Shown here in pieces: positions 1-12,400 of a stretch of DNA of 64,000 bases (within the stretch, counting starts at the first letter, position 1; each line of letters opens with the position of its first letter). The DNA is taken from positions 688,771 through 752,770 of the forward strand of contig CAJNOI010000002.1 of NCBI GenBank assembly GCA_905250115.1, given 5' to 3'. The notes below the pieces were generated by a model that did not search any database, had not been told where the DNA came from, and worked only from the letters and a program-made list of their open reading frames with translations. Source of the stretch: Adineta steineri. Taxonomy: Eukaryota > Rotifera > Eurotatoria > Adinetida > Adinetidae. Position numbers and translations under genes: made by a program.

Positions 1-608
1 TTTGCACGTACTTGTGTTCGTCAACTTTCTTTTTCTTTCATGACATTGTGAAGTGTTTTACTGATAACTGATTTCAAGCGTCGAGACAATTAACATAGTA
101 ATCTATTTAAAATAACAAAACTAATGACGAACTATTAGAGTATAAACTATTGTATGGATAGAAAAGTTAATTCTGTAAAATCTTAGCTTTGGATCAGTCG
201 TGTGAAGATTTAGACTTCAAAGAGATGTCGCTTGTTTTCACTATTCCAACCTCCATATTCATTTATTGAACCACGCAAATAGATGGCGTGTTTCAACATA
301 CACACAAACCAATGAAAATCACAGAAATGACATACAAAACAAAACAAATTTAGATAATTTATGAAATACTCTTTCATAGTGTGTTCTTAACTTTTCTCTT
401 TCTTAATTTTGACGTAAATAGGTGTATAATACCAACAGATAATTTAAATTATGAAATATCATTGTATATTTAATATCTGAGCGAGTTTTCGAAGAAAATC
501 TTCGAGTAATCTTTATATATGTCACTCGTAATGCGTTATTTCGTCATTTTGAAAGTCTACAACTGTCGTTTTTTTCTAGATAATTCATATAATTGTATAC
601 ATCGTAAT
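1..608. other. upstream region of SNW1
   Basis: AT-rich sequence with no recognisable coding exon. A polypyrimidine run followed by TTTTTCTAG (acceptor-like AG at 578-579) lies 29 bases before the SNW1 start codon. It could be the acceptor of a 5'-UTR intron or of spliced-leader trans-splicing. Nothing else could be identified. Confidence 0.5.
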
Positions 609-2857
609 ATGTCATTGACACAGTAAGTTTAATAATATTTTATCATTCAATTGTAGCAAATATTGTTTCTTTTGTTTAATGTAGAGTTCTTCCTCAACCG
701 TCAATGACGGGCTATGATCGTGAAGATGATGAAGTTCGCAATGAACCAAAAAGAAATGAACTTACAATGTTTTCAAAATTCGTTGTACCACCTTACGGTC
801 ATCGTCAAGATTTTGTACCACGTAGACCCGATGTAAATAAAAGAAAAATCTAATTTATATTTATAAAATATTGTTTTTTTCTCTTGAATAGATGTTTGGT
901 GATGGTGGTGCTTTTCCTGAAATTCATATGGCTCAATATCCACTTAATATGGGTTCGATAAAGAATCAAACGTCAAATGCACTTCAACTTCAAGTTGATG
1001 GTGATGGAAAACCAAAATTTGATGCTATTATCAAACACAATGTTAAAGGCAGTAAAGTAAGTTAAGAATTTTAGAAATATTTCTTTGTATTATCATTATT
1101 ATTTTTCAGATTGTTTATTCAAGTTTTGTTGATTTACTACCAAAAGAAGTTCGTGAAGATGATCCTGGTCTTCAGAAACCAACTGAAGAAGAATTGAAAG
1201 AAGTAAATTTTATATTGATGATTAAAGAAAATATTAAAGTCATTTATTTAGAAAACAGAAAAAACGCGTCAAGCACTCGAAGCACTTGTATCATCGAAAG
1301 TATCAGCTGCTCTACCTGTTCAACATGCAGAAAAAACAGGACCTGTTCAGTATATTCGTTATACACCTTCACAACAAGGAGCTGCATTTAATTCCGGTGC
1401 CAAACAACGTATCATTCAAATGGTTGAAGTTCAAAAAGATCCTATGGAACCACCTCGATTCAAGTTAGTAAAATAAAATATTTATCTTATTAATGTTCTA
1501 ATCATTATTATTTAATTTAATAGAATCAATAAAAAACTTCCACGTGGACCTCCAAGTCCTCCTGCTCCAATTCTACATTCACCAACACGAAAAGTTACTG
1601 TTAAAGAACAACAAGATTGGAAGATTCCACCATGTATATCCAATTGGAAAAATAGCAAAGTATGAATTCTTGATTTTTAATTTATTTTAAATGATAAAAA
1701 TTGATTTCTTGTAGGGTTATACAATTCCACTTGATAAACGTCTAGCAGCTGATGGTCGTGGTCTTCAAAGTACACATATTAATGAAAATTTTGCTAAACT
1801 TGCTGAAGCTTTATATACAGCCGATTTAAAGGTGAGATTTACTTGCTGAAACGAACGATAAAACTGGTGTTTCTTTTTCTCTCTACTTTAGGCTCGTGAA
1901 GCTGTAGATATGCGTGCTAAAGTTGAAAAACAAATAGCTAAAAAACAAAAGGATGACAAAGAAGAACGATTACGTGAATTAGCTCTTCATGCTCGAACAG
2001 ATCGAGCGGGAATTCGACTTGCTGGTAAAATATTTATCTACATAAAATAAATCAAATTTGTTTTTGTTATTCTTTTAGATAAAGGTGATGAGCAAAGTGC
2101 TGAACGTGATCAAATTCGACAAGAAAGAAATAAAGAACGACAGCGTGCTGCTGCTCTTCAACGAGCTGGCGGTGATAAAAAGTAAAATAGAAAACAAAAT
2201 AAAACTTCTTGTGTAATATATCCTAATTTTCATTTTAGACGTCCAAAAGAACGTGATATTAGTGAACAAATTGCATTGGGTGTGCAAAGTGCAACTAATA
2301 CAGGTGTTCAATATGATCAACGTCTATTCAATATGTCAGCGGTAAGAATTTATTATTTCATTATGTTGTTCATTAATTATATTATTTTGTATTGTGTAGG
2401 GTCTCAATACTGGTTTGGGTGATGATGAAGCTTACAATGTATATGATCAACCATGGAATTCATCAACAGCTGTTGCTTCTCAAATTTATAAACCAACCAA
2501 AACATCAAAAGATACTTTTGAGGATACTGAAGCTTTAGCTACTGCTGCGACACGGTACGTTCATTTTATTTATTTATTATACAGAAAGAATTTTAATATT
2601 TTTGTATGTTTTATTTTAGATTTGAAAAAGAAAAAGGCTTCAAAGGAGCTGATCGAGCTACAGCACGTGATGGTCCTGTTCAATTTCAACGTGAAGAAGA
2701 TCCATTTGGTTTAACTGATTTCTTGAAAGATGTACGACATGGTGGTGCAGGTGGTTCAGCCCCATCAGCTAATCCATCTTCTAGTTCATCATCTAAACGT
2801 GGTAATGCAGATGATCGAGAAGAACGAAGCAGTGACAAACGTCGCAAGAATAAATAG
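609..2857 (+). CDS. SNW1: SNW domain-containing protein 1 (SKIP/Prp45) homologue
   Basis: This is the spliceosome component and transcription co-regulator SKIP, part of the Prp19-related activated spliceosome in the nucleus. Twelve exons read as one protein: about 609-622, 685-832, 892-1056, 1110-1202, 1252-1463, 1524-1659, 1715-1831, 1892-2024, 2079-2180, 2240-2341, 2400-2555 and 2620-2857. The total is about 537 residues, essentially the length of animal SNW1 (536 in human). The N-terminus reads MSLTQVLPQPSMTGYDRE. The SNW core includes YGHRQDFVPRRPD, VYSSFVDLLPKEVRED and GPPSPPAPILHSP, followed by a charged helical region. The C-terminus is low-complexity Ser/Arg/Lys and ends in KRRKNK. 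All introns are GT-AG and very short. The first exon codes for under five residues; its start was chosen because it joins in frame with the SNW1-like N-terminus. No damage is seen. Confidence 0.95.
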
Positions 2858-3813
2858 AATTATTTTATTTCATTGTGTTTGTATATTGTCTATCATTATT
2901 TCTTCATCTTTGTTTTGTTGCTCTTTATCTTTCTATCATTCTTCAAATTGTTTATCATAGTGAGGAAAAGAAAACTTCCTCATTTTATTTGTCTCATTAT
3001 TAATAGCAGTTTTTTGTCTTTGTCCCGTTTGTCTGTACAACGTTTTTTGATAGAACTGAAAGTAAAACTGCTTCTATGAATATGATCCACTGGTATAAAT
3101 TTGTTTTATCATGATTATATTGATAAATATCTAATTAGCATTCAACAAGAAACGTTAGAAAAAAAAATGAATATGATTGATCACTAAATTAATACTAAAT
3201 AGAACTAGTTTGTGTAATAATTATTCCAAAACAATAACCTAAATACATGGAATTGTATAAGTCTTTGAATGATACATAGTCTGACCTTAATTAATATAGA
3301 CTTCTAGAAGAACGAAAAAGATAAAAAGCTATTAATCACATGGCATTCTTATTCGTATCACGATTCAGATCAAGAAGCATGAGACAAAAAACTGTATGTA
3401 TGTATAAAACAAGAATGATAATATGAATGTGTTACTTTTCTTACAAGTTATAATGCATGTATAACCGTAAATATTTATTGAAAAAAATCCCAATATTTTG
3501 ATCAAACGCGACATCTAAATCAATATAGTTATGCAATGGCTAAAAGGATTCTCCAATTCGTGATTACTAGAGTGTACTTTTCGATCGTTTTTTTTGTCTA
3601 CCATTGTTGTAATATACATTCTCCTTTTTGTTCGAATCAATCCGCCTTTCGAGGGTATGATATGCTATCGAGTACTATCACCTTTGTACCCAGTGTGTTA
3701 CTACATGTGTGTATAGTAGAGAAATATTATTAAAGAATACTTTTAATTCACTTTATATATCATTCGTTTTATTGAAGATAAAACTTAATTTTAATTAACT
3801 TTATCAACACAGA
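2858..3813. other. intergenic region between SNW1 and pyruvate decarboxylase
   Basis: AT-rich, with pyrimidine-rich patches just after the SNW1 stop. Short open frames here are not supported by any recognisable protein or splice pattern. An AG directly precedes the next start codon (ACACAG-A-ATG at 3807-3816), a possible splice or trans-splice acceptor. Confidence 0.5.
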
Positions 3814-6095
3814 ATGTCATCCGGAAAAATAACGATTGGTACTTATTTACTTCGAAGATTGAAAAGTTTAGGTATTGATATTATCTTTGGAGTACCTGGT
3901 GATTATAATTTGGTAAAAGATTTTTAATTTCTCTATTTTTCCTTATTTAATTTTGATTGTATATTTTAGCCATTTCTTGATGAAATCGAAGGTAAAATTA
4001 TACTCATCGAAAAATTTTCTTATTTCTTGTTTTCATATAGATTTCGAAGGTATTCAATGGGGTAATAATTGTAATGAACTAAATGCAGCCTATGCTGCTG
4101 ATGGATATGCTCGTATTCGAGGCATTGGTGTAAGTTATTCTACATATATACTAAGTACAATATTATATTTTGAATTCTATTCTACAGGCTATTGTCACAA
4201 CCTTTGGTGTTGGTGAACTTTCAGCTATTAATGGTAAAGTTTATTTTAAATAATATTTATTATAAATAATATTTTCTATTTGCAGGTATTGCTGGTTCTT
4301 TTGCTGAAATGATACCAGTAGTACATATTGTTGGAACACCTCCAACTGCATCACAAGCTAGCGGTGCTATTCTTCATCATACACTTGGTAATGGTGATTT
4401 TCGAGTTTTTCAAAATATGTATAAAGAAGTAACAGTAAGTACTAATTTATCTAAATATAAAATAAATATTTTTGAAATATCTCTATAATAGATTGCTCAA
4501 GCAAGTTTAACAAAAATTAATGCTGTCGAAGAGATAGATCGTGTTCTTACTGAATGGTAACGATATTTATCAAAATATATCACCATAGAATACTTTATTT
4601 TTATATTTAGTTTACTCAAAGGTCGACCAGTTTATATTGGTTTCCCTGTAGATTTGAGTGATTATGAAATGGATGTTAATCCATCATCCATTAAACCACT
4701 TAATCTATCAATTCCACGCAATCCAAAAGATGAACATCAAGCAGCTCTTGAAACTATTATTGAGCATGCTAAAAAATCTCAAAATATTGTTGTTATTGTT
4801 GATGCGTAAATAATTATAATTTATCTTAATTAATATTAAAACCTATTTCATTTTGATATAGATGTGCAATTCGACATGAAATGATTAAGAAAGTTTTTAC
4901 ATTTATTGAACGAACTCAATTACCTGTTTATGTTACACCTATGGCTAAAGGTGGTATTGATGAAAATCATCCACAATTTCGTGGTGTTTTTGCTGGAAAT
5001 TGTTCAACTGAACAAGTACAAAAAGAAGTGTATGATGCAGATCTTATACTTTCGATTGGTTCAATGAATAGTGATTTTAATACAGGTGGTTTTACTTATC
5101 GTTTATCAAAAAAACGGACAATCGGTAAATCTATCATTTGCCTTTTTTTTAAATATTATCATTAATTCTTTTTTTCAATTATTAGAATTTCATACATATC
5201 ACACAAAAATTTTCCATGCTATCTATGATAAAGTTGATATGCGTCAACTTTTACCGGATTTAACTGAACAATGGCCAGCTGATATTATTCATAAATATAA
5301 TGGTAAACCATATCAAGTCGAAAAACCAAATTTAGATCCTAAAACTCAAAATGAAATCGTACATGAATATTTCTGGCATAAATTACCAGAATTCATTCCA
5401 GAAAATTCAATCGTTGTAGCTGAAACTGGAACATCAGAATTTGGTAAACTTCATAAATATAATTTTATTATTTAGAAAAAACAAACAAATATATTTTAGG
5501 TGTATTTAATATGCATGCACCAAAAGGTGTTACATTTTTAACACAAATCTTATGGGGTTCAATTGGTTATTCTGTTGGTGCAGCTTTAGGTGCTGCATTA
5601 GCTGGAAAAAATGATAATCGTCGAATTTATCTCATAGTTGGAGATGGTTCTTTTCAAGTAAGAATTTTGTTTAAAGTATAAAATTCAAAATTTATTTGTT
5701 CCTATTAGCTTGTATGTCAAGAAATATCAACAATGTTACGATTTAAAACTAATATAGTTATTCTTTTGTTAAATAATGATGGTTATACAATAGAAAAACT
5801 TATTCATGGTCCTGATCGTGCTTATAATAATATTCAAATGTGGCGTTATCATAAAAGTTTTGAATATTTTGGTGATGGTTTAAAACAAAATCGTGAACAG
5901 GCAACTACTGGTTTTGCTGGTCAAGTTAAAACTCGTGAAGAATTTGAAAAAGCTATGGCACAAGTTGTTAAAGAAACGAATAAAATTCATTTTGTCGAAG
6001 TTATTATGCCATCAATGGATGCACCGAAAAGTTTAGTACTTACTATTGAAGGTACAAGAGAATATAAGAAACGAGAACGACAAACACAAGAATAG
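3814..6095 (+). CDS. PDC: pyruvate decarboxylase (thiamine diphosphate-dependent 2-oxo-acid decarboxylase)
   Basis: The enzyme converts pyruvate to acetaldehyde and CO2 using thiamine diphosphate and Mg2+, the committed step of ethanol fermentation; it is cytosolic. Eleven exons and ten short GT-AG introns give about 565 residues, the family's usual length. N-terminal PYR domain: FGVPGDYNL (acidic residue near the active site), [15 protein letters not shown] (catalytic Glu) and [11 protein letters not shown] (the paired catalytic His). Middle domain: a DACAIRHE segment with a Cys where yeast PDC has its regulatory cysteines, then [11 protein letters not shown] and [12 protein letters not shown]-terminal PP domain: [27 protein letters not shown], and the cofactor motif GDGSFQ with [14 protein letters not shown] (active-site Glu). 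Every residue I would require for catalysis is present. It resembles fungal PDC most closely by eye, and indolepyruvate decarboxylase is an alternative substrate class. Metazoans normally lack this gene. The introns match the neighbours in size and base composition, so this is not foreign contamination but a resident, probably transferred gene. Confidence 0.95.
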
Positions 6096-7637
6096 ATTCA
6101 ATGAAGTGAATTATTCAACTATTTAGACAATCCCAGCAACAACAAAAAAATCATCTTTTAGTCATTTTTTTATAGTCATTGGTTTTATTATCAGCGTCTT
6201 TAATTTTATGTTAGTGCTATTTTCTTCTCTTTTATTTAAAAAACAAATTCATTGTATTCATTTAAACTTTGAAATAAAATGTAGAAAACTGTCTTCGGTA
6301 CACATCAAGGTAAACCTTCAAAATAAATTTGAGATATTTTTATGATTTATAATGAAATAAAATGATATGTATCAATGATTAATTGACATCGATTTATCAG
6401 ATATCTTTCATATTTTTACTTGTCATTAATAATATTATATTATATTATATCAAAGCCTTTCAATCAGAATATTCATTGGAGGATGATTGTATATATCAGG
6501 GTTGAAAATATGTTGTTGAAGTGGAGGAGCATTACGTACGAATTTATTGTTTCTATAATATATTAATATACTAGTGTAGACTTAAATTAAAAGTTTTTTT
6601 AATATTACATAGTGATATTGAAAATAATTTTGGTAATACTCGTATTTTTGGAATCTAAGCATATCATTGATGAACTTCATTTAAATAAATAATCTATTTC
6701 TTGATCAGTTACTTTTCATAATTTGAAGTTGTATTATAGTTTATATTGAATAACAAAAAATATATTGATTTGACATCGATCAACGATTATTTAAATTTTT
6801 TAGCCCTTTCAGGACTGATTGAATTTTGAAAAACAATATTCATTATATTTAAGTGGGCACATTTTAAAGGGATTTATAAATAGACGTGAGCACGAGAGAT
6901 AAATCTCAGAGCAGTATAAAAAGTACCGGATGACTGAAAAATATCAAAGGTGAAAGGAAAAAAACGAAAACGATACATAGATGTATATCGCATATGTTAT
7001 CTGTATCGTAATTATGGAGAGAAAAAACAGTCATACCATAACAAAATCAATATTCTAATATATGAGTATTTTTTTAAACTGAAATAAAGTACAGAAATAG
7101 TGCAATTTTACAAAAGAAAACTGAAAGACTTAATAGAAAAAGTTTATTTTATACAACCAATTAATAACGAATTATCACAGTGTAAACTCTTTGTAATCGA
7201 TAATGAAATAGAAAACTCAAAAATATTAGTTTTCTCCATAATTTATTCTATCAAAACATACAATATTAACAACTTTATGAAGTTTTTTACTTCTTTTTTT
7301 ATGAATTAAATCACTTATCTTCATAAACGCTTTTTCCTTTATTAAATTTTAATCTTTTAATTTCACATCTTACATTTACGTCATAAATAATCGGATATAA
7401 ATTAAATAGAATGTATTCTATTATTTCATACAAGTTTTGAAATAAGAGTCATGCATTATCATCAACTCATTTAAACATTCAAAATTTTATATTTTCTTTT
7501 TACAACATACAACCATTTAATTATACAATCACAACATAAAAAATGTATATTGAATCATACTACGTAGTTTTATTTCAGTCATACTTTTGATTCATTCGTT
7601 GATAAGGATATAAAAAACAAAACAAAAAATTTTTTAA
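6096..7637. other. intergenic region between convergent pyruvate decarboxylase and ABM genes
   Basis: About 1.5 kb of AT-rich DNA shared by two converging 3' ends. No conserved coding exon, RNA gene or transposon end was recognised. The short plus-strand open frame around 7100-7309 shows no domain or splice context. Confidence 0.5.
6273..6278 (+). terminator. candidate polyadenylation signal of the pyruvate decarboxylase gene
   Basis: AATAAA about 180 bases after the stop codon, in AT-rich DNA. Its position suits a 3' end signal, but the hexamer is common in DNA this AT-rich. Confidence 0.4.
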
Positions 7638-7949
7638 TTAACCAAGGTTTTTATAACGACGAATTTCTGTTGGTTTGGTTAGAAGTTGACGAAGTTCTTC
7701 ACTAGCCTTATTGATAATTTCACTTGTTAAATGTTGATCAAGTGCTTGCTCATTCGACCATGCTTGAAGAAGTGTAACTTGAGATTTTTCATTTAAATTT
7801 TCACATAATTCATATTTTAAACATGTTCGGTCTTTTTTTGCTTCAACTATAGTATCATATAAGATTTTTTTAACATCTTCAGTTTTATCTTCCAATGGCC
7901 AGAGATCAACAACAACATAAACAATATCTTTTCTTGTGCTAGTAGTCAT
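7638..7949 (-). CDS. antibiotic biosynthesis monooxygenase (ABM/YgiN-like) domain protein
   Basis: An uninterrupted 103-residue protein with the dimeric alpha-beta ABM fold signature: an early beta strand (DIVYVVVDLWPL), a helix (EDKTEDVKKILYDTIVEAKKD), then CLKYELCEN, a strand QVTLLQAWSNEQALDQHL and a final helix. The family includes quinol monooxygenases such as YgiN, polyketide-modifying enzymes and the AI-2 phosphate isomerase LsrG, so the reaction cannot be named. The start is chosen at 7949 because TTTTAG on the minus strand abuts this ATG, giving a splice or trans-splice acceptor with no room for an earlier in-frame start. Single-exon structure and a family much commoner in bacteria hint at lateral transfer, but small size limits certainty. 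It converges on the pyruvate decarboxylase gene. Confidence 0.8.
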   Translation of the reverse strand: MTTSTRKDIVYVVVDLWPLEDKTEDVKKILYDTIVEAKKDRTCLKYELCENLNEKSQVTLLQAWSNEQALDQHLTSEIINKASEELRQLLTKPTEIRRYKNLG

Positions 7950-9468
7950 CTAAAATAGAAAATAATTTCTTTTAGAATTTCTTACTGAATTGCGTCAAAT
8001 TTTTTATACGTATCAAAATATTTTCAGTATGAGTTATTCCTTCCTCTTCTCCTTTCAAACATAAAAACAGAAGAAAAAAAAATTTTTTTAATGAAAAAAA
8101 AAGAATATAGCGAGATTTATCTTCTTTTTCCTTCTCATTCTATAATTAGTCTCTTTAAGAGAAAGATAAAAAAATAAGACTTTTTTTTTATAGTAACTAA
8201 CTAACTGAGTTCCGTATAATACGAATGTTGATGACAAGAAAATCAAAGTCAAGATAGAATGTTCTTCTTCTTCTTCTTCTTCATCTTATTTTAATTTCCA
8301 TAGTGAGGTTTCTCATCCATGATAATTACTTATCAACGGTATTTTTAAGTTCAAAAGACTAGGAAAATAGAGATAAAATTTCCGAGTTTATGTCAAATAG
8401 ATTCTATAATTATTATCTCTAGAAGTCACGCATTTTATCTCTTACCTACAGAAATTTAGCATGACAATCTTATGTAACAAATCTCATACATTGGCACGTT
8501 TGAGATTATTAATCATCGTATCATAGATATATCGCATTTTGTTTTTAAAAGTTCAATTTATATTCATTGAAATACAGAAACATGAATGTACATTTGAAAA
8601 TTATTTACAATCTGGTTATATTCAAGATAATTAAATAGAAACAACATCCACGTTAGCTGTAAATATAGTGGCCTGAATAATATGATTGTAATATATGCTG
8701 AATACTAATAATTACATCGTCAGTTTTTTTTTCTTCTAACAATTAATAATACCTAATATCCTTCTATTTCAATTAATATTATAATTTCAGTTCTTTATTT
8801 TCATGGATGGTTTCATAAACAGGATATTACAACTATAATTTTTTTTTCAGTCGTAGCAAGAAAAAACCTAAAAGGAATTCGGTTGATAATATCAGAATAA
8901 ATCATCAATGAATTTGAGCGATACTATAAAAATAAACTTTTGCTAACTGTTATATTTCTGTATACAAATATTTATTAAAGTCAACATAGAATTTTCACAT
9001 TTTATATATACGTTTACATTCATCAACTGATTTTTATTATGTTTCTATTGTATATAATGATTTTTAATATTTTCTTTTTAAAACTTATTAGCAATTTAGA
9101 TTTCTTCGATAAAAATTATTGACTACTATAAATACTTTTTACATTTAAGAATATACATCACTGTGAGAACGTATAATATGATTGGTTAATTTGCTTATCG
9201 AATCAAAAATTCCTTATTGAACCTTTATGAAGAATAGTTCTTAGCAAATATGTAATATGTTTTTATAAAAATTTGTTTTAATAAATAAAACATTTCTATT
9301 TTAAATTCTATGTAAATTAATTCTTTTTTAATAAATATCCAATCAAAATAAACAAAATCTCAATCTGTTCTATGCAATCATTCTTTATTATAAACATATA
9401 TATATACATTACACTGTTGTCATTCCAGAAGAATGAGTTTTGCTTGATTAGATAGGAAATTTTCGACA
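7950..9468. other. intergenic region between divergent ABM and SAM/ePHD genes
   Basis: About 1.5 kb, strongly AT-rich, presumably holding the promoters of both divergent genes. A short (TTC)n tract lies near 8263-8282. A tiny open frame starting at 9433 ends before the SAM gene start. No coding exon or RNA gene was recognised. Confidence 0.5.
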
Positions 9469-12400
9469 ATGGTTAGTATTGCACATTGGCTAGATACATT
9501 TACATGTAGTAAATATGCTGATCGTTTTGAACGATCTGGTTATCTAAATATTCATTCAGTAAGATAATTTTCATAGAATAATCATAGTTTTTATCAATAA
9601 TTACAATAAATAGATATGTGAATTAACTACCGCTCAATTGCAATCATTAGGTATTGCAAACAATGATATATGTACAATAATGGACAATATTTTACTTTTG
9701 AAACAAAGTCGTCAAAGTTAGTTTTTAGAAGAAAAAATATATTTATACAATATTTTTGCAATTATAGGTTTAAGTCCACCACGCTATCTTGACCTTAATT
9801 CAGAACCTCCACCATCAATGACTCGTTCTCGTACAGGTAATCATTCTTTTTTTTCTGTAAATTAATATTACTATAAAATTCTTTTGTTTTTATTATTAAT
9901 AGCTAGTCCTGCTATAAATACTATAAATAGAACAATGAGTCAAAATCCCAATACATATTCTCCTGGACCAAATGTAAGTACACCACCAGCAAGTAGTGGT
10001 CCATCACCAGATCGTGTACTTCCTGGTCCACCATCATTTGATACGCCAAATGCATATCATCGTTCGAATTCTTATGTCAATCCCGTTAACCCAAATACGT
10101 TTTTTGATATAAGTCCATCATCATCAACCTCATCACCACATCGTTCAACATCAATTGATGCTTTACCTCCACAAATGGAACCAACACCCTTTAATGATTA
10201 TATGCCACAGCCACCCCCACCACCACAAATGCAATCTCATCAATTTCCACCATCTGGAATGATGTATCGTGGTGTTAATCCACCTGGTGGAAGTTATTAC
10301 AATCCACATCCACCACGTTTTTATTCGCATGAACAACAACAGCAACAGCAGCAGCAACAACAGCAACAACAACAATTTATGTATCAACAAAATCAACGAA
10401 TGATGATGCATGCTCAACAACATCCACCTTGGGGTGGACATCGACCTATAATGCCACCACATCCACAATCACATCCAATGCATTATCATCCATATGAACA
10501 ACATCATCAATATCGTATGCCACCATCACAACAATTTTGTCATCCCAATCATCCAATTATGTCAGATCAAAATCAAATGTTTATGAATCAACAACAACAA
10601 CAACAACAATTACAAAATATGAATTCATCCGCATCTAATAAATTATCATCTTCAGGTGAAGCACATCCACATCCATTACAATCACTTGAAAGACTTGTAC
10701 TATTACCAGAATCACAAGTAAGATTTAAAACAAAAAAAAAATCATAATATGATTTTTCTCAATTTATTTAGGTTATTGATCCAAAAAGCGTTGTTAATGA
10801 AATTCATGATCCTCAATCACCCTTCAGTGAATCTTTATCTCCATATGGTACATTATCACCAAAAAATCCTGTTTCAACACCACCAACAACGACAATTGTT
10901 AGTAATTTACTTACAAATGAAAAATCTATGCTTGAACAACATGCAAAAACTGCAGGTGGTTTAAAACGTAGTTCAACACATGATGAAAGAAATGATTTAA
11001 ATAAAAAAAATCGTATGAATACAACGAATGATTTAAATACAGGTGATTCAATTATAAGTAATCATCCTGTTGTAACTAGTTTATTAACACGAGGATTAAA
11101 TAATTCAACATCATCAGCACCATTACCATCTATTAAATCATTACAACAAAAACATAATCCATCATTTCTTCAACAGCAACAACAACAACAAATGATATTT
11201 CCACCAAATCAACCTGATCCACAACAATTTGTTGATGGATTAATTGATCAAGAAATAGATAATTCTATGGAACCTATTGAACAAGATTATGAACAATTAA
11301 TGACTAAACTTCGATTAACAATTGATACAACTTATAAACATAAAATATTGCTAAAGTAATATATAGGAATCTATACATTCTTTTTCTTTTATCATTTATA
11401 TGATAAAAGTAACTCTCTGTTCCGCTTCGGAAGTAGACACTTGTTTGTTCGATTTAATAATAGAATCATATGAATATTTCAAATTTAACAAACCTTGTAG
11501 AAACTACAAATAGTGTAAAAATTGTTACATAGTTTTCTTTAATATTCAAAACATGATTTAATAGAGTTATCAATATTCTATATTTTGAACAAGTAATTTC
11601 ATTAGTAATCAAATATATGTGAGCAATACATAAGAATCACTTGACAATTTATAATTCATGCGTCAAATAGTTTTTTATTAAATTATTTCAAAATACAATT
11701 GTTGATTGAAGCAATACATTACTAATAGATTTTTTTAACAATTATATATATATTAAATATTGTTCGATAACTATATACTTTTAGTTATTATACTATAATA
11801 AAATTGTGTAATTATTATCTATAGAAAGCTTAGAATATTTTATATAGAGTTATTAATCAATTTATAAGAAAATTTTCAAAATAAAAGATTTATTTAATAT
11901 ATTGATTAAATAAAGAATCTAATGAAGATTTTTCTTTTATTTAGTTCAAATACTCTTAAAATTCCATCTCAATTAGATGGTGTATCGGAAACAACAGATG
12001 ATACTTCAGCATCTAGTAATCGAACATCTAGAAAACGTGATTTATCTACATCATCAGAGCGTGGAACTTCAAATAGTGAAAATCAAAGTTCGTCACCTGT
12101 AAAAGCACAATTAGATAAATCAAATAGTGATCCAAATGGTTCATCTCATAATGGTAATGAAAAGAAACGTAATGGTTCTCTAAATAATAATCGTCATAAA
12201 TCATCAAAACGACGTTTATCAGAAAATAATTTAGAATTAAATCATTCAACAAATGGTTATCATTCAGATTCAGTTTCATCAAAAATTCAAAAACCAAAAG
12301 TTATTCAATCACCTACTCATTCAAATATTGATAATGAAATCAATTCATCGTCAGAATCTATACCTCAAAAAATAACAACAGATGCACCACCATCGAAACC

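Noticed and set aside
3601-3660. GTTCGAATC string resembling a tRNA T-loop
   Set aside because: No matching acceptor stem, D-arm or A box could be found upstream.
3536-3733. 65-codon plus-strand open frame between SNW1 and PDC
   Set aside because: No domain, no splice context, and a composition expected of pyrimidine-rich AT DNA.
11922-11944. Possible independent start of a second gene at 11922
   Set aside because: The ATG lies just inside the acceptor region of the intron, and the next exon joins in frame to the upstream one, so splicing is preferred; kept as an alternative in the SAM/ePHD entry.
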